DNA of 40,427 bases from JBCCFW01 sp039029535 (GCA_039029535.1 JBCCFW010000049.1:1-40427); one strand, 5' to 3'; counted from the first letter of the stretch, positions 7,931 to 16,606 are shown. Program-made: numbers and translations. Notes: generated from the sequence alone by a model not told the origin.

Positions 7931-8007
7931 TCGTCGTGTTCGGCGACGGAACATCCCCTGCAAGCCAGGGGAATCGAGTCCGGACGGCCCCATGGCATGC
8001 TCCGCGC

Positions 8008-10269
8008 ATGCGCCCGTCTCCACTCGCTCTCGCGGCCCTTGCCGTCGCCCTCACGCTCCCCGCGATGGCTCTCGCTCAAGCCACGCCGCCCTTCCCCGAA
8101 CGCTCGTCACGTCGCGTCGGCTACGAGATGGACGTGCGGCTCGATCCGACCAGCCACGTCATCTCCGGCACCCAGACCATTCGCTGGCGCAACGACTCGA
8201 AGGAGCGCGTGTCGAGCCTCTGGCTCCACCTCTACCTCAACGCCTTCCTCAACGATCGTTCGAGCATGGCCCTCGCCGGCGGAGAGCGCGTGCCCGAAGA
8301 TTGGCGCGAGGAGCTCCTGAACGACGTCGACTTCTGGGGCTACTGCCAGCTCCGGGAGATCACGCTGTCCGACGGCACGTCGTTGCTGCCCACGCTGGAG
8401 TACCGCCACCCCGACGACGAGAACGAGGACGACCGCACGGTCGCCCGCGTGAGCCTGCCGCGACCCGTGCCGCCGGGTGGCTCGATCGTCTTGAAGACCC
8501 GCTTCGAGACCCGCCTGCCCTTCGCGCGACGACGGAGCGGTCACGCCGACGACTATCACTTCGCCGCTCAGTGGTACCCGAAGCTCGGCGTACACGTCGG
8601 CACCGCGGCCGCTCCCGACACCGAGGGCTGGAGCTGTCACCAGTACAACCGCCTCGGTGAGTTCTTCGCCGACCACGGCAGCTTCCGCGTCGCCATCACC
8701 GTGCCTTCCGAGTACGGCGGCGAGGACGGCGGCAAGGTCGGCTCCACCGGACGCCTGGTAGCCGAGCTCGAGAACGAGGATGGCTCCTGGACCTACACGT
8801 TCGCGCAGGATGACGTCCACGACTTCACCTGGACCGCCGATCCCGACTTCCTCGTCGAGGAGCGTCTCTATCGCTACTCCGAGCAGCGCACGCCGGCGGT
8901 GCAGGAGGAAGAGCGCTTCCTCCGCGACGAGGTCGGCGTCCCCGAGACCGAGCTCACCCAACCCGACGTGAAGGTCCGCCTCGTGCTCCAGCCCGAGCAC
9001 GCACACCTGGCCGACCGTCACTTCACCTCGGCCTTCCACGCCCTCACCTGGTACGGCCTGTGGTTCGGACCCTATCCGTACGAGACGCTGACCCTCGTCG
9101 ATCCACAGAACGACGCGCGGGCGACCGGCGGGATGGAGTACCCGACCCTGTTCTCCTGCGGCACGCGCTGTCTCTCACCCGAGACGCGCCTGTCACCGGA
9201 GCACGTCACCGTGCACGAGTTCGGTCATCAGCACTTCTACGGCCTGCTCGGCAGCGACGAAGTGGCCGAGGCGTGGCTCGACGAGGGCTTCACGAGCTGG
9301 ACCGACGACCGCGTCCTCCAGATCGCCTACGGCGACACGCTCCGTCACTCGACCTTTGCTGGCTTCCAACTTCCGCTGCGGCCCGTGGTCGCTCTCCCCG
9401 ACGGAACGAAGCGCGACGAGCCCCGCGCCTGGCTCGGCTTCGGCGTGCTGGGACGACGAGACGAGAGCCTCGCCGATCGGCTGTTCCAGGTGCCGGAGCT
9501 GTCCTGGCGCACCGAGCGGGTCAGCGACCCCGACGGCTACCGAAGACGACACGCGCAGAACCTCACCAAGGACCGGATGGACACGATGTCCTTCCAGGTC
9601 ATGGACCCCGCGTCCTACGGCGCCATCGCCTACTCCAAGCCGGCTCTCTTCCTCAATCAGCTCGAACGCGGCATCGGTCGGGCTCGCTTCCTTCGCGCCG
9701 TGCGCACCTACGCCGCCCGCTACCGCTTCGGACACCCGACCGGCGACGACTTCTTCCGCGTCGTGCAGGAGGTGACGGGCGAGGACCTCAGCGACGAGCG
9801 GCTCCTTCTCGAGCCGAACGTGCTCGACTACGCGGTCGGCTCGGTCGACAACACGAAGGTCGAACCCCTCGTCGGCCTGCTGCCCCGCTCCGGCGAGTTC
9901 GACTTGCTGACCTCCGATCGGGAGCGACACGGCAGCGACGGAGGCGAGACGAGGTACCGGAGCCGGGTCGTCTTGCGACGTCTCGGTGGAGCGGTCGCAC
10001 CCTGCCGCGTGGCGGTGACCTTCGCGGGTGCGCTGGAGCCCGAGATCTTCGAATGGGACGGCGTCGATCGCTGGCACGCGCTCGAGTTCGTCCGCACGGA
10101 AAGAGTCACGGCCGTCACCGTCGATCCCGAGCGCATCCACCTCCTCGATCCGAACCTGCTCAACAACCACTGGCGATCGAAGAGTGAGAGCCTGCCCGCC
10201 TTCGCCTGGGCGGCTCGGGTCTTCGTCTCGGTGCAGTCGGCCATGCTCGGCACGCGGGGGCTGTCGTGA
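8008..10269 (+). CDS. secreted M1-family (gluzincin) metallopeptidase
   Basis: A 753-residue protein with a clear signal peptide (MRPSPLALAALAVALTLPAMALAQA, start ATG 8008; an in-frame GTG at 7936 lacks support and overlaps terminator DNA). The N-terminal ~220 residues are the beta-saddle typical of M1 aminopeptidases (YEMDVRLDPTSHVISGTQTIRW...). The catalytic domain has GGMEYP at 374-379, equivalent to GAMEN. The zinc motif is HEFGH at 403-407, with the third ligand Glu426 exactly 18 residues later in EAWLDEGFTSW. The later YSKPALFL supplies the usual catalytic Tyr region. It probably acts in the periplasm or outside the cell on oligopeptides. Glu for Asn in the exopeptidase motif and the missing cytosolic-type C-terminal domain leave substrate length open. 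The downstream membrane protein overlaps its stop by GTGA, indicating coupled translation. Confidence 0.88.
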   Translation: MRPSPLALAALAVALTLPAMALAQATPPFPERSSRRVGYEMDVRLDPTSHVISGTQTIRWRNDSKERVSSLWLHLYLNAFLNDRSSMALAGGERVPEDWREELLNDVDFWGYCQLREITLSDGTSLLPTLEYRHPDDENEDDRTVARVSLPRPVPPGGSIVLKTRFETRLPFARRRSGHADDYHFAAQWYPKLGVHVGTAAAPDTEGWSCHQYNRLGEFFADHGSFRVAITVPSEYGGEDGGKVGSTGRLVAELENEDGSWTYTFAQDDVHDFTWTADPDFLVEERLYRYSEQRTPAVQEEERFLRDEVGVPETELTQPDVKVRLVLQPEHAHLADRHFTSAFHALTWYGLWFGPYPYETLTLVDPQNDARATGGMEYPTLFSCGTRCLSPETRLSPEHVTVHEFGHQHFYGLLGSDEVAEAWLDEGFTSWTDDRVLQIAYGDTLRHSTFAGFQLPLRPVVALPDGTKRDEPRAWLGFGVLGRRDESLADRLFQVPELSWRTERVSDPDGYRRRHAQNLTKDRMDTMSFQVMDPASYGAIAYSKPALFLNQLERGIGRARFLRAVRTYAARYRFGHPTGDDFFRVVQEVTGEDLSDERLLLEPNVLDYAVGSVDNTKVEPLVGLLPRSGEFDLLTSDRERHGSDGGETRYRSRVVLRRLGGAVAPCRVAVTFAGALEPEIFEWDGVDRWHALEFVRTERVTAVTVDPERIHLLDPNLLNNHWRSKSESLPAFAWAARVFVSVQSAMLGTRGLS

Positions 10270-11192
10270 TCGTCCTCGCGCTCGGCCGTGGTCTCAGCGG
10301 CGCGCTGCGACCCCGAGTCGTCCTGCCGCTCTGGCTGTTGACGGTGGTCCTCGCTCTCCCGGTGGCGATGGCCTACGGCCTCTTGTTCCACGACGGCACC
10401 AGCCAGCTCCCGGACCCGGCCGCCCGTGCCGAGGGCTTCCAGCCCCCGCACCTCGACGACTTCGAGCGTCAGGAGGCCTCGGCGCTCCGCTCGATCTCCG
10501 ACGCGTCCGGGCTCGCTTCGTGGACCCACGTGCTCGTCATGGGACTGCTGGCGGGCGGCCTGATCTTCTCGTTCGACACGCGCGGACGTCAGTTCCGGGA
10601 GGAGCGCGGCGAGAAGCTCGAGCTCGGCACCCTGCTGCAAGCCAGCGCACGACACCTGGGCGCCATGCTCGTCGTGCTGCTGGTGGCCATCGGTGCCTTC
10701 GCGCTCGTCGACTGGCTCATCAACGGCCTCTTCGCCGGCTGGCTGACCCCACGCTTCACCCGCGTGGAAGACGAACGCACGGCCCTCGTCGTCGACTGGC
10801 TGCAGCAGGGCTTCTACCTGCTCGTGCTGCTCTTCACCGCGAGCTGGCTCGACCTGTCGCGGGCGAGCATCGTCATCGAGGGCCGCTCCGTCATCACGGG
10901 CCTGATCGACGGGCTCAAGAGCGTCGTGCGTCACCCGCTGACGATCCTGCTCGGGATCGGCGGCCTGGTGCTGCTCGAGATCGTCTTGACCTGGCTCGGA
11001 GCCAGGTTGCTGTCGACGATCACCACGGGGAGCTGGGGTGGCCTCGCCGCCTGGTTCGCCGGGGCTCAGCTCCTCGTGCTCATCCGCATCGTCTTCGGGC
11101 TCTGGCGTCTGGGCACCCTCACCAGCGTCGTCGAGATCGATCGTGACGAGCGCGAAGATCGCGAGACCGCGCTCCCCGGCTCGTTGGCCTGA
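10266..11192 (+). CDS. integral membrane protein coupled to M1 peptidase
   Basis: A 308-residue protein starting at GTG inside the overlap GTGA with the peptidase stop. About six hydrophobic helices are visible (near residues 19-38, 84-102, 130-150, 176-196, 222-244 and 250-275). A polar extracytoplasmic loop of about 45 residues lies after the first. I recognise no named family; the spacing is reminiscent of six-helix DUF-type membrane proteins. The tight coupling to a secreted peptidase suggests the two are needed together, for instance as a membrane anchor or partner, but this is inference. It ends 4 bp before the convergent SDR gene. Confidence 0.7.
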   Translation: MIVLALGRGLSGALRPRVVLPLWLLTVVLALPVAMAYGLLFHDGTSQLPDPAARAEGFQPPHLDDFERQEASALRSISDASGLASWTHVLVMGLLAGGLIFSFDTRGRQFREERGEKLELGTLLQASARHLGAMLVVLLVAIGAFALVDWLINGLFAGWLTPRFTRVEDERTALVVDWLQQGFYLLVLLFTASWLDLSRASIVIEGRSVITGLIDGLKSVVRHPLTILLGIGGLVLLEIVLTWLGARLLSTITTGSWGGLAAWFAGAQLLVLIRIVFGLWRLGTLTSVVEIDRDEREDRETALPGSLA

Positions 11193-11196
11193 TCGC

Positions 11197-11874
11197 TCAC
11201 CAGGGGATGGCCTCTCCGGCGTAGTCGTAGAACGCGCCGCTGTCGTCCTCGTCGAGACCGTCGATCACGCGGAGCATCCCCTGCACGCTGTCCTCCACGC
11301 TCAAGGGAGCCGCCGATCCGCCCATGTCGGTGCGCACCCAGCCGGGGTGCATGACGATGCAGCAGAAGTCCTCGCCGGCCAGGTCGATGGCGAGGCTCTT
11401 GGTCAACGCGTTGAGGGCCGCCTTGCTCGCCCGGTAGGCGTAGGCGTTGCCGGAGGTGTTGTCGGCCAGGCTGCCCATCTTCGAGGTCATGTTCACGATG
11501 AGCCGACGCGAGCCCGCTCGCAGGTTGGGCATCAACGACTGGCAGATCCGTAGCGGACCGATGCTGTTGACCAGGAACATCGAGCTCATGGCGTCCCAGT
11601 CGAGATGACCGAAGGCCTCACGCTGACCACCCATGCCGCTGTTGTTGATGAGCACGTCGATGGGCTGATCGCCGACGGCGCTGATGAAGCTGGCGACGCT
11701 GGCCGCGTCGGCGACGTCGAGGGGCTCCACGCGCAGGTCGAGCGATCGGAGCTCCTCCGCCTCGTCCGGACGACGGGCGGTGGCGATGACCTGGTCACCC
11801 CGAGCGGAGAGCTGACGGGCGAGCTCGAGCCCGAGCCCGCGGTTGGCACCGGTGACGAGATGAGTGGACGACAT
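11197..11874 (-). CDS. short-chain dehydrogenase/reductase (SDR)
   Basis: A 225-residue classical SDR. TGANRGLG at residues 8-15 is the TGxxxGxG dinucleotide-binding motif, NNSG at 77-80 corresponds to NNAG, Ser131 lies in NMTSKMGS, and Tyr147-x3-Lys151 (YRASK) completes the catalytic site. PGWVRTDMGG follows, as in short carbonyl-reductase-like SDRs. Arg12 and the ATARRP stretch after beta-2 favour NADPH. Substrate unknown. A perfect -35 hexamer TTGACA occurs on this strand (complement of 11932-11937), but no matching -10 lies at the right distance. The gene follows the alpha-barrel gene by 59 bp on the same strand. Confidence 0.9.
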   Translation of the reverse strand: MSSTHLVTGANRGLGLELARQLSARGDQVIATARRPDEAEELRSLDLRVEPLDVADAASVASFISAVGDQPIDVLINNSGMGGQREAFGHLDWDAMSSMFLVNSIGPLRICQSLMPNLRAGSRRLIVNMTSKMGSLADNTSGNAYAYRASKAALNALTKSLAIDLAGEDFCCIVMHPGWVRTDMGGSAAPLSVEDSVQGMLRVIDGLDEDDSGAFYDYAGEAIPW

Positions 11875-11933
11875 CGAGAGCTCCGACGCAGGCGCGACTC
11901 ACCTCAGCGGAGCCACGCGGTCTCGACATCATG

Positions 11934-13064
11934 TCAAGGACGCCGCGGTCGCTTCTCACCCCGCAGGTAGCGACGCGCCTCGATGAGGGTCAGCACGACC
12001 TCCGCGTCGACCTCGGCCGTCTCACCCACGCCGAGCATCTCGTCGGGCACCCAGTTCACCGACTCGTGGTGCAGCGGGCCATCGGCGAGGTTGAAGTGCG
12101 CGGGCCAGCCGCCGTGTCGGGCCTGGGCTCGAATGAGCCGGCCGAGACCCTCGAGCACCCGCGCGTGGCGCTGCGAGCCCAGCGGCGCCTCGCGAAGCTG
12201 CACGCGCAGGGCGAGCGCGGCTTGCTGGGTCGCCGCGTGGGCGTCGTGCGGCGTGTCCATCCACGGGATGGCGGCGATGAGCTCCTCCTCGACGAGCAGC
12301 CGATCGTGATGACGACGAAGCGTCTCGGAGTCGTCGGCGTCCGCGAGCCCATCGAGCGCTTCCAGGCCCGACGCCGTCCCCAGCACCCAGTAGGGGGCGC
12401 TGCGCTTGGGCGACCAGCTCCCGAAGACCTCCCGGCCGAAACGCGCGGCGTGCTCGTCCTCGCCCAGGGCCCGCGCCGCCAGGACTCGCTCGCCGGCCCG
12501 CCAAAGGAGGTAGTTCCGCCAGCCGGGCAGCTCGAGATCGGCCGGACCGGGCCGAGCGAGGAAGCGCCACGCGAGCACGTGGTCGGGTGCCTTGCCCTCT
12601 GCATCGCGCAGGGAGCTCCAGGCCGAAGCGGCGAGACGGCCGTCCTCGGGGCGGTCCAGGAGGCGCCCGTGCTCGACGAGGAAGCGGAGGTTCTCCGAGA
12701 CCACGAGCCCCGGATTGGTCGGGAGCTCTCGGTGCAGGGCCTCGGCGGTGCGGCCGGCGGCCGCGAGGGGAGCCGGCTCACCGAGCTCCACCGCCGCCTC
12801 CAGGAGCGCGAGCGCCGGACGCCCGCTGCGGCTGAGCTGGCCCGGCTCGGAGGCCCCGCCGCCCCAGCTCCCGTCGGGGCCCTGGAGACGGATCAGGCGG
12901 TCGACACCGCGCCGGAGCGCATCTTCGAGCTGACCCTGGTGGAGCGCCGGCCGGTCGGCGGGCGGCTCGGTGCCGAGGGCAACGGCGAGCAGCAGCCCCG
13001 CGAGTCCGGCGAGCCATCCGAGCTCGCGGGGCCGCGCCCGCACGGAGTCATCTCGAGGCGGCAA
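11934..13064 (-). CDS. membrane-anchored prenyltransferase/terpene-cyclase-like alpha-barrel protein
   Basis: A 376-residue protein. A TTG start at 13064 is chosen because a perfect AGGAGG lies five bases upstream (complement of 13070-13075) and the resulting N-terminus is a short basic segment then one hydrophobic helix (LGWLAGLAGLLLAVALG), a signal anchor. Upstream in-frame ATG 13166 would add 34 residues lacking such features. The body is alpha-helical with LIRLQGPDGSWGGG, a QW-type motif of the squalene-cyclase/prenyltransferase (alpha/alpha)6 barrel, and a later IRAQARHGGWPAHFN of the same kind. The acidic DxDD box of class II cyclases is not evident, so a catalytic terpene-cyclase role is unlikely. 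Such domains outside terpene metabolism often appear in secreted proteins with unknown ligands. Confidence 0.7.
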   Translation of the reverse strand: MPPRDDSVRARPRELGWLAGLAGLLLAVALGTEPPADRPALHQGQLEDALRRGVDRLIRLQGPDGSWGGGASEPGQLSRSGRPALALLEAAVELGEPAPLAAAGRTAEALHRELPTNPGLVVSENLRFLVEHGRLLDRPEDGRLAASAWSSLRDAEGKAPDHVLAWRFLARPGPADLELPGWRNYLLWRAGERVLAARALGEDEHAARFGREVFGSWSPKRSAPYWVLGTASGLEALDGLADADDSETLRRHHDRLLVEEELIAAIPWMDTPHDAHAATQQAALALRVQLREAPLGSQRHARVLEGLGRLIRAQARHGGWPAHFNLADGPLHHESVNWVPDEMLGVGETAEVDAEVVLTLIEARRYLRGEKRPRRP

Positions 13065-13259
13065 GAGAACCTCCTGGCTGGGGTCCGCGTGACCCCCTCC
13101 CCAAGGCGGCTTCCCTGACTGACGATGCGTGGTGACACCCAGAGAGTGGGGCCTCGACTCGAACATGACGAGAAAAGCCCACCGAGTGGCAGATCTACCA
13201 AGTCGACGGAAACTGGCGTAAGCTTCCGTCCCGTCGGGGCAGGTGGCGAGGTTCTCGCC
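13065..13259. promoter_or_regulatory. divergent promoter region with dyad
   Basis: This 195-bp gap separates the divergent alpha-barrel gene and the proline-rich secreted-protein gene, so it must carry both promoters. It contains a perfect 7-bp inverted repeat, gacggaa (13205-13211) and ttccgtc (13224-13230), with a 12-bp spacer, a plausible operator. No convincing sigma70 -10/-35 pair is visible. AGGAGG for the minus-strand gene lies at 13070-13075. Confidence 0.4.
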
Positions 13260-14402
13260 ATGACCATGTCCTCCCCTCGCCTCACGCTCGCGGTCCTGCT
13301 CGCCGCCGCCTTCCTGGCCGCCGGCACCCCCGCCCTCGCCGGTGACTACGACCTCGTCGCCCTCGCCGCTCCGCGTCCTCCCCAGGACCTGGGCACCAGC
13401 GGTCCCCTGACCCTCACCTACCAGGTGCAGGAGATCTTCACCGGCGACCCCGGTGGGCTGACCGTCGTGGTCACCCACGAGGGGCTCAGCCGCAACCAGC
13501 GTGAGCGCCTCGGTCGCGAGGAGCGCTTCATCCTCCTCGCTCACGCGGATCCCGAGACGCCGGGTCGCTTCATCGGACCCGCGCCCCTGCGCGCGACCCA
13601 GTCGGCCATCAGCTCGTTCCGTAGCTGGAGCGCCCCGGCCGACGTCCGGCCGCCGCAGCCACTGGACTCCGTCGTCGCCGGCGCCCAGGGTGGAGCGACG
13701 CTCACCGACGGCGCCGTCATCGAGCACGTCAGCGCCGATCCTCCGCCTCCCGTGACGACCCCGCCGACGACGCCGGCGCCCATCGTCGTCGAGACCGCGC
13801 CGCCCGCGCCTCCTGCGCCGGCCCCGCCGACCCCCAGCCATTCAGCCGAGCCGGTCGTCGTCAGCCAGAGCCCGCCTCCGCCGGCACCGGTCTCCGCCAG
13901 CAGCCGCTACGCGCCGGCACCCGTCCGACCCGCGAGCCCCGCTCCCAACGGCAACAACTGGGGCGGGATGGTCATCATCGACACGGTCCGCGTCGGTGGC
14001 GGTGCCAACGCGCCGACGCCGCAGTCCATGGCGACGCCGCAGTACGTCATCAAGGACGGACGCTTCCAGCGCTTGCCCTCCGACGTCGCACCCGGGACCT
14101 TCGACGCGAGCGGTCAGGCGGTCGCTCGACCCGTGACCCCACCGGCCCCCGTGTCCGGCCAGGTCAGCGGCACGGTCACCACCACGCCCTGGTCCAGCAG
14201 CACCGGCACGACGACGACCTCGTCGATGGCGACGCCGCCGCGACCGACCGGCGCGACCAACCCTCATGCCCCGCTCATGCACGACTCGCGGCTGCAGCCC
14301 ACCAAGGCACCGGGCCTGCCGCCCGCGCCGCCGACGGGCAAGGTCCTCGGCACGCCGCTGAAGGAGCGCACCGACCTCCAGCGCGTGACGGGCGACGACT
14401 GA
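13260..14402 (+). CDS. secreted proline/threonine-rich protein
   Basis: A 380-residue protein with a signal peptide (MTMSSPRLTLAVLLAAAFLAAGTPALA-GD; ATG 13260, alternative ATG 13266). A ~120-residue folded N-terminal region follows (YQVQEIFTGDPGGLTVVVTHEG...RFILLAHADPETPGRFIGPAPL). Then comes a long low-complexity tract of Pro, Thr, Ala and Ser (about residues 165-375), with runs such as PPPPVTTPPTTPAP and TPWSSSTGTTTTSS. The folded part resembles cell-surface beta domains that are handed a rate or fee-like loop, but I cannot name a family. The tail is likely disordered and wall-spanning or O-glycosylated (inference). Preceded by ggcgagg at 13245-13251. A GC-rich hairpin at 14422-14459 ends the unit. 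Confidence 0.72.
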   Translation: MTMSSPRLTLAVLLAAAFLAAGTPALAGDYDLVALAAPRPPQDLGTSGPLTLTYQVQEIFTGDPGGLTVVVTHEGLSRNQRERLGREERFILLAHADPETPGRFIGPAPLRATQSAISSFRSWSAPADVRPPQPLDSVVAGAQGGATLTDGAVIEHVSADPPPPVTTPPTTPAPIVVETAPPAPPAPAPPTPSHSAEPVVVSQSPPPPAPVSASSRYAPAPVRPASPAPNGNNWGGMVIIDTVRVGGGANAPTPQSMATPQYVIKDGRFQRLPSDVAPGTFDASGQAVARPVTPPAPVSGQVSGTVTTTPWSSSTGTTTTSSMATPPRPTGATNPHAPLMHDSRLQPTKAPGLPPAPPTGKVLGTPLKERTDLQRVTGDD

Positions 14403-14421
14403 GACACTCGGCAGCCTCTGC

Positions 14422-14459
14422 TGAGCACCGGTCGGCCGCGGGGGGGCGGCCGGTGCTCA
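14422..14459. terminator. hairpin between convergent genes
   Basis: tgagcacc (14422-14429) pairs with ggtgctca (14452-14459). The stem continues, after a 2-3 nt bulge, with ggccgc/gcggcc around a G-rich loop. The right arm contains the stop codon of the minus-strand orphan gene (14457-14459). No U-tract on either side. Probably a shared bidirectional terminator or 3'-end block. Confidence 0.55.
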
Positions 14460-14861
14460 GGTCGGGATCCGGTCGTTCCCCTCGGTCCGATACGAGGCGA
14501 CCGTCGCTCCCGGAGTCTCGAGAGACTGAAGAAAGCCGAGGAAGCGGCCCTTCAGCTCCGCTGGGACGTCCTGGTCGTCACGTTGGATGCTGAAGCGGCG
14601 ACGCTCCACGCTGCCGGCGATCCAGACGCCGTCGGCGTGAATGCGAAACGCCCAGATGGGTCCCCGACGTCGAGCGTCGGCCTCGGCGATGCCGAGGGCA
14701 CCGTCAGCACCCATCTCCCGGAACAGCGTGACGTCCTTTTGGGCCAAGTCACGCATGCAGACCAGGGCCCCGGGAATCTCTCGGACCAGCCGATCCACGC
14801 AGCGCGAGGGATCGAGGGCGTGGAGGCTCTCTTCGGGAAGGCTGAGCTCGACGATCCACAT
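14457..14861 (-). CDS. uncharacterised protein downstream of rho
   Basis: A 134-residue protein, soluble by sequence, beginning MWIVELSLPEESLHALDPSRCVDRLVREIPGALVCMRDL. It has an alternating beta/alpha pattern (WAFRIHADGVWIAGSVERRRFSIQRDDQDVPAELKGRFLGFLQSL). I recognise no family. It lies 44 bp downstream of rho on the same strand and is probably cotranscribed. No clear Shine-Dalgarno precedes its ATG (accgccgac-type context). Coding support comes from codon composition and from the convergent hairpin ending exactly at its stop. Confidence 0.55.
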   Translation of the reverse strand: MWIVELSLPEESLHALDPSRCVDRLVREIPGALVCMRDLAQKDVTLFREMGADGALGIAEADARRRGPIWAFRIHADGVWIAGSVERRRFSIQRDDQDVPAELKGRFLGFLQSLETPGATVASYRTEGNDRIPT

Positions 14862-14905
14862 GTCGGCGGGGGAACCGGCTCGGTGAGCTCGGTGCTCCCC
14901 TGGGC

Positions 14906-16231
14906 TCAGGTCAGCGCTTCGGCCGCACGCTTGCCGCAGTCGAGCAGGAACTCGCGGTTCGTCTTGTACTTCTTGAGCTGACCGACGAGCATCTGCATCG
15001 CGTCGACGGGATGCATGCTCGACAGCGCGCGACGGATCGCGTTGACGCCCTCCATCTCGTCGGGTGGGAAGAGCTTCTCTTCCTTCCGCGTGCCCGAGCG
15101 AGGGATGTCGATGGCCGGCCAGACCCGCCGCTCGGCGAGACGTCGGTCGAGCTGAAGCTCGCTGTTACCGGTGCCCTTGAACTCCTGGAAGATGACCTCG
15201 TCCTGACGCGAGCCCGTGTCGATGAGGGCCGTGGCCAGGATGGTGAGGCTGCCACCGTCGAGGATGTTGCGGGCCGAGCCGAAGAATCGCTTGGGTCGCT
15301 CGAGCGCTCGGGCGTCGAGACCACCCGACAGCGTGCGGTGCGAACCCCGCTCGCCGATGTTGTGAGCCCGCGCCATCCGGGTGATCGAGTCGAGCAGGAT
15401 GCAGACGTCCTTGCCCTCGAGCACCCACTGCTTGGCCTTGCGCAAGACGTTCTGCGTGAGCCGGAGATGCGAGCGCACGGGCTCGTCGTTGGACGACGAC
15501 ATGACCGTGCCGAAGCCCGCCCGACGGAAGGCCGTGACCTCCTCGGGTCGCTCGTCGACGAGCATGACGATGAGCTCGACCTCGGGGTGGTTCTCGGCGA
15601 TGGCCTTCTGGAGCTGCATGAGCAGCGTCGTCTTGCCGGTCTTGGGAGGCGCGACGATGAGGCCGCGCTGGCCCTTGCCGATGGGGGTGAGGATGTCGAC
15701 CACCCTCATCTCGATGTCGGTGGGCTCGATCTCGAGCTCGAAGCGCTCGTCGGGATCGATCGAGACCAGCTCGTGGAACGGATCACGATCGGGGTGATCC
15801 ACCTCGGGCTGAGCATCGGGATCACGCTCGACGTCGCGCTTCCAGCGGCGACGCCGACGGGCTGCCACGACCTCCGGGTCCTCGCCACGGGAGCGCGTGC
15901 GACGACGCTTGCGACGACGGTTGCCGCCACCGCCGTCCGACTGACGCGAGTCGGACTGACGCGAATCGGGCTGACGGTCGCGGGACTCGCGAGGCTGACC
16001 GCCACCGCCGCCTCCACCACCGCCACCGCCTTCACCGGAACCCCGACCGGATCGACGACGACGACGTCGGCGACGGGGAGCTCCTTCGCGGGGCTCGGAC
16101 TCGTTCTCTTCCGGCCGGTTGGCCGGTGCTTCGGATGCAGCGCCAGATGAATTGGCGCTGGACCTGCGACGACGGCGCCGGGAGCTGCGGCTCCGGGGCG
16201 GCGCGTCTCGGGTGCCGGTCTCGTCGGACAC
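14906..16231 (-). CDS. rho: transcription termination factor Rho lacking the OB-fold RNA-binding domain
   Basis: A 441-residue protein. GTG 16231 is chosen because AAGGAG lies six bases upstream (complement of 16238-16243) and because sequence further upstream is not Rho-like. Residues ~170-441 are a complete RecA-like hexameric helicase: GKGQRGLIVAPPKTGKT with the P-loop at 190-201, LIVMLVDERPEEV, the Walker B strand VCILLDSITRMARA, and RKEEKLFPPDEM. The Q-loop (SHRTLSGGLDARALERPKRFF) and R-loop with DTGSRQDEVIFQEFKGTGNSEL are also present. In E. coli Rho this is preceded by a helix bundle and a cold-shock-like OB fold that binds C-rich RNA. Here residues 1-~150 are instead low-complexity: Arg runs (18-23, 53-60, 105-111, 125-129), eleven Gly (68-78) and SRQSD repeats. 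RNA loading must therefore use the basic tail or another factor. Confidence 0.93.
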   Translation of the reverse strand: MSDETGTRDAPPRSRSSRRRRRRSSANSSGAASEAPANRPEENESEPREGAPRRRRRRRRSGRGSGEGGGGGGGGGGGQPRESRDRQPDSRQSDSRQSDGGGGNRRRKRRRTRSRGEDPEVVAARRRRRWKRDVERDPDAQPEVDHPDRDPFHELVSIDPDERFELEIEPTDIEMRVVDILTPIGKGQRGLIVAPPKTGKTTLLMQLQKAIAENHPEVELIVMLVDERPEEVTAFRRAGFGTVMSSSNDEPVRSHLRLTQNVLRKAKQWVLEGKDVCILLDSITRMARAHNIGERGSHRTLSGGLDARALERPKRFFGSARNILDGGSLTILATALIDTGSRQDEVIFQEFKGTGNSELQLDRRLAERRVWPAIDIPRSGTRKEEKLFPPDEMEGVNAIRRALSSMHPVDAMQMLVGQLKKYKTNREFLLDCGKRAAEALT

Positions 16232-16606
16232 GAGCGGCTCCTTAGCCTCGACGCACGAGGCACTGATTGCGAGAACTTCGAGCGGCCGAGAAGGTCCGCT
16301 AGCGAAGTGCTCACGGTCGGGGTGGTCGACCCTCGGTCCACGATGACGACGCGTGTTCGAAGAGACGGCCGTCGTCGGAGGGGCCCGAAAAGTCGGACCC
16401 GCCAGGGGGGTCGGGTGGGACTCCCCGGGGGGAGTCAGCTCGGAAGAACTCCAAGCACCAACACGAGTATCATGGACCCCCACGCGCGCCGAGGCAACCC
16501 GGAATCCGAGCGATCGTTCGGCTGACCCGACCCTCACGAGACGTCCCCGAGCGGGCCAGCGTGCCTCGAACTGAACGACCTCCGATCTCCCTCGCTAGGC
16601 TTCTTC
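16232..16606. promoter_or_regulatory. 375-bp gap: rho leader and promoter region
   Basis: This is the longest gene-free stretch. On the minus strand it is the rho leader. It holds a compact hairpin (gactcccc at 16419-16426 with ggggagtc at 16429-16436, realistic 7-bp stem and 4-nt loop). Further upstream is a possible -10, GATACT (complement of 16467-16472), preceded by TG but without a well-spaced -35. If that promoter is real, the rho mRNA has a leader of about 230 nt, in line with autoregulation by leader attenuation known for rho in other bacteria. On the plus strand it also precedes the ABC-exporter operon. No protein-coding frame is supported. Confidence 0.45.

Noticed and set aside
7936..8007. 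Upstream GTG start of the M1 peptidase
   Set aside because: It would add 24 residues before a perfect signal peptide and begins just after the terminator hairpin.
11932..11937. Perfect TTGACA (minus strand) as promoter of the SDR gene
   Set aside because: No TATAAT-like hexamer at 16-18 bp; also overlaps the end of the upstream gene. A lone -35 is weak evidence.
16000..16060. GGC/CCG tract resembling a repeat array
   Set aside because: It encodes the poly-Gly/Arg tail of Rho; codon runs, not CRISPR or VNTR spacers.
15011..16150. 379-codon plus-strand ORF opposite rho
   Set aside because: Shadow of rho; only low-complexity and random residues.
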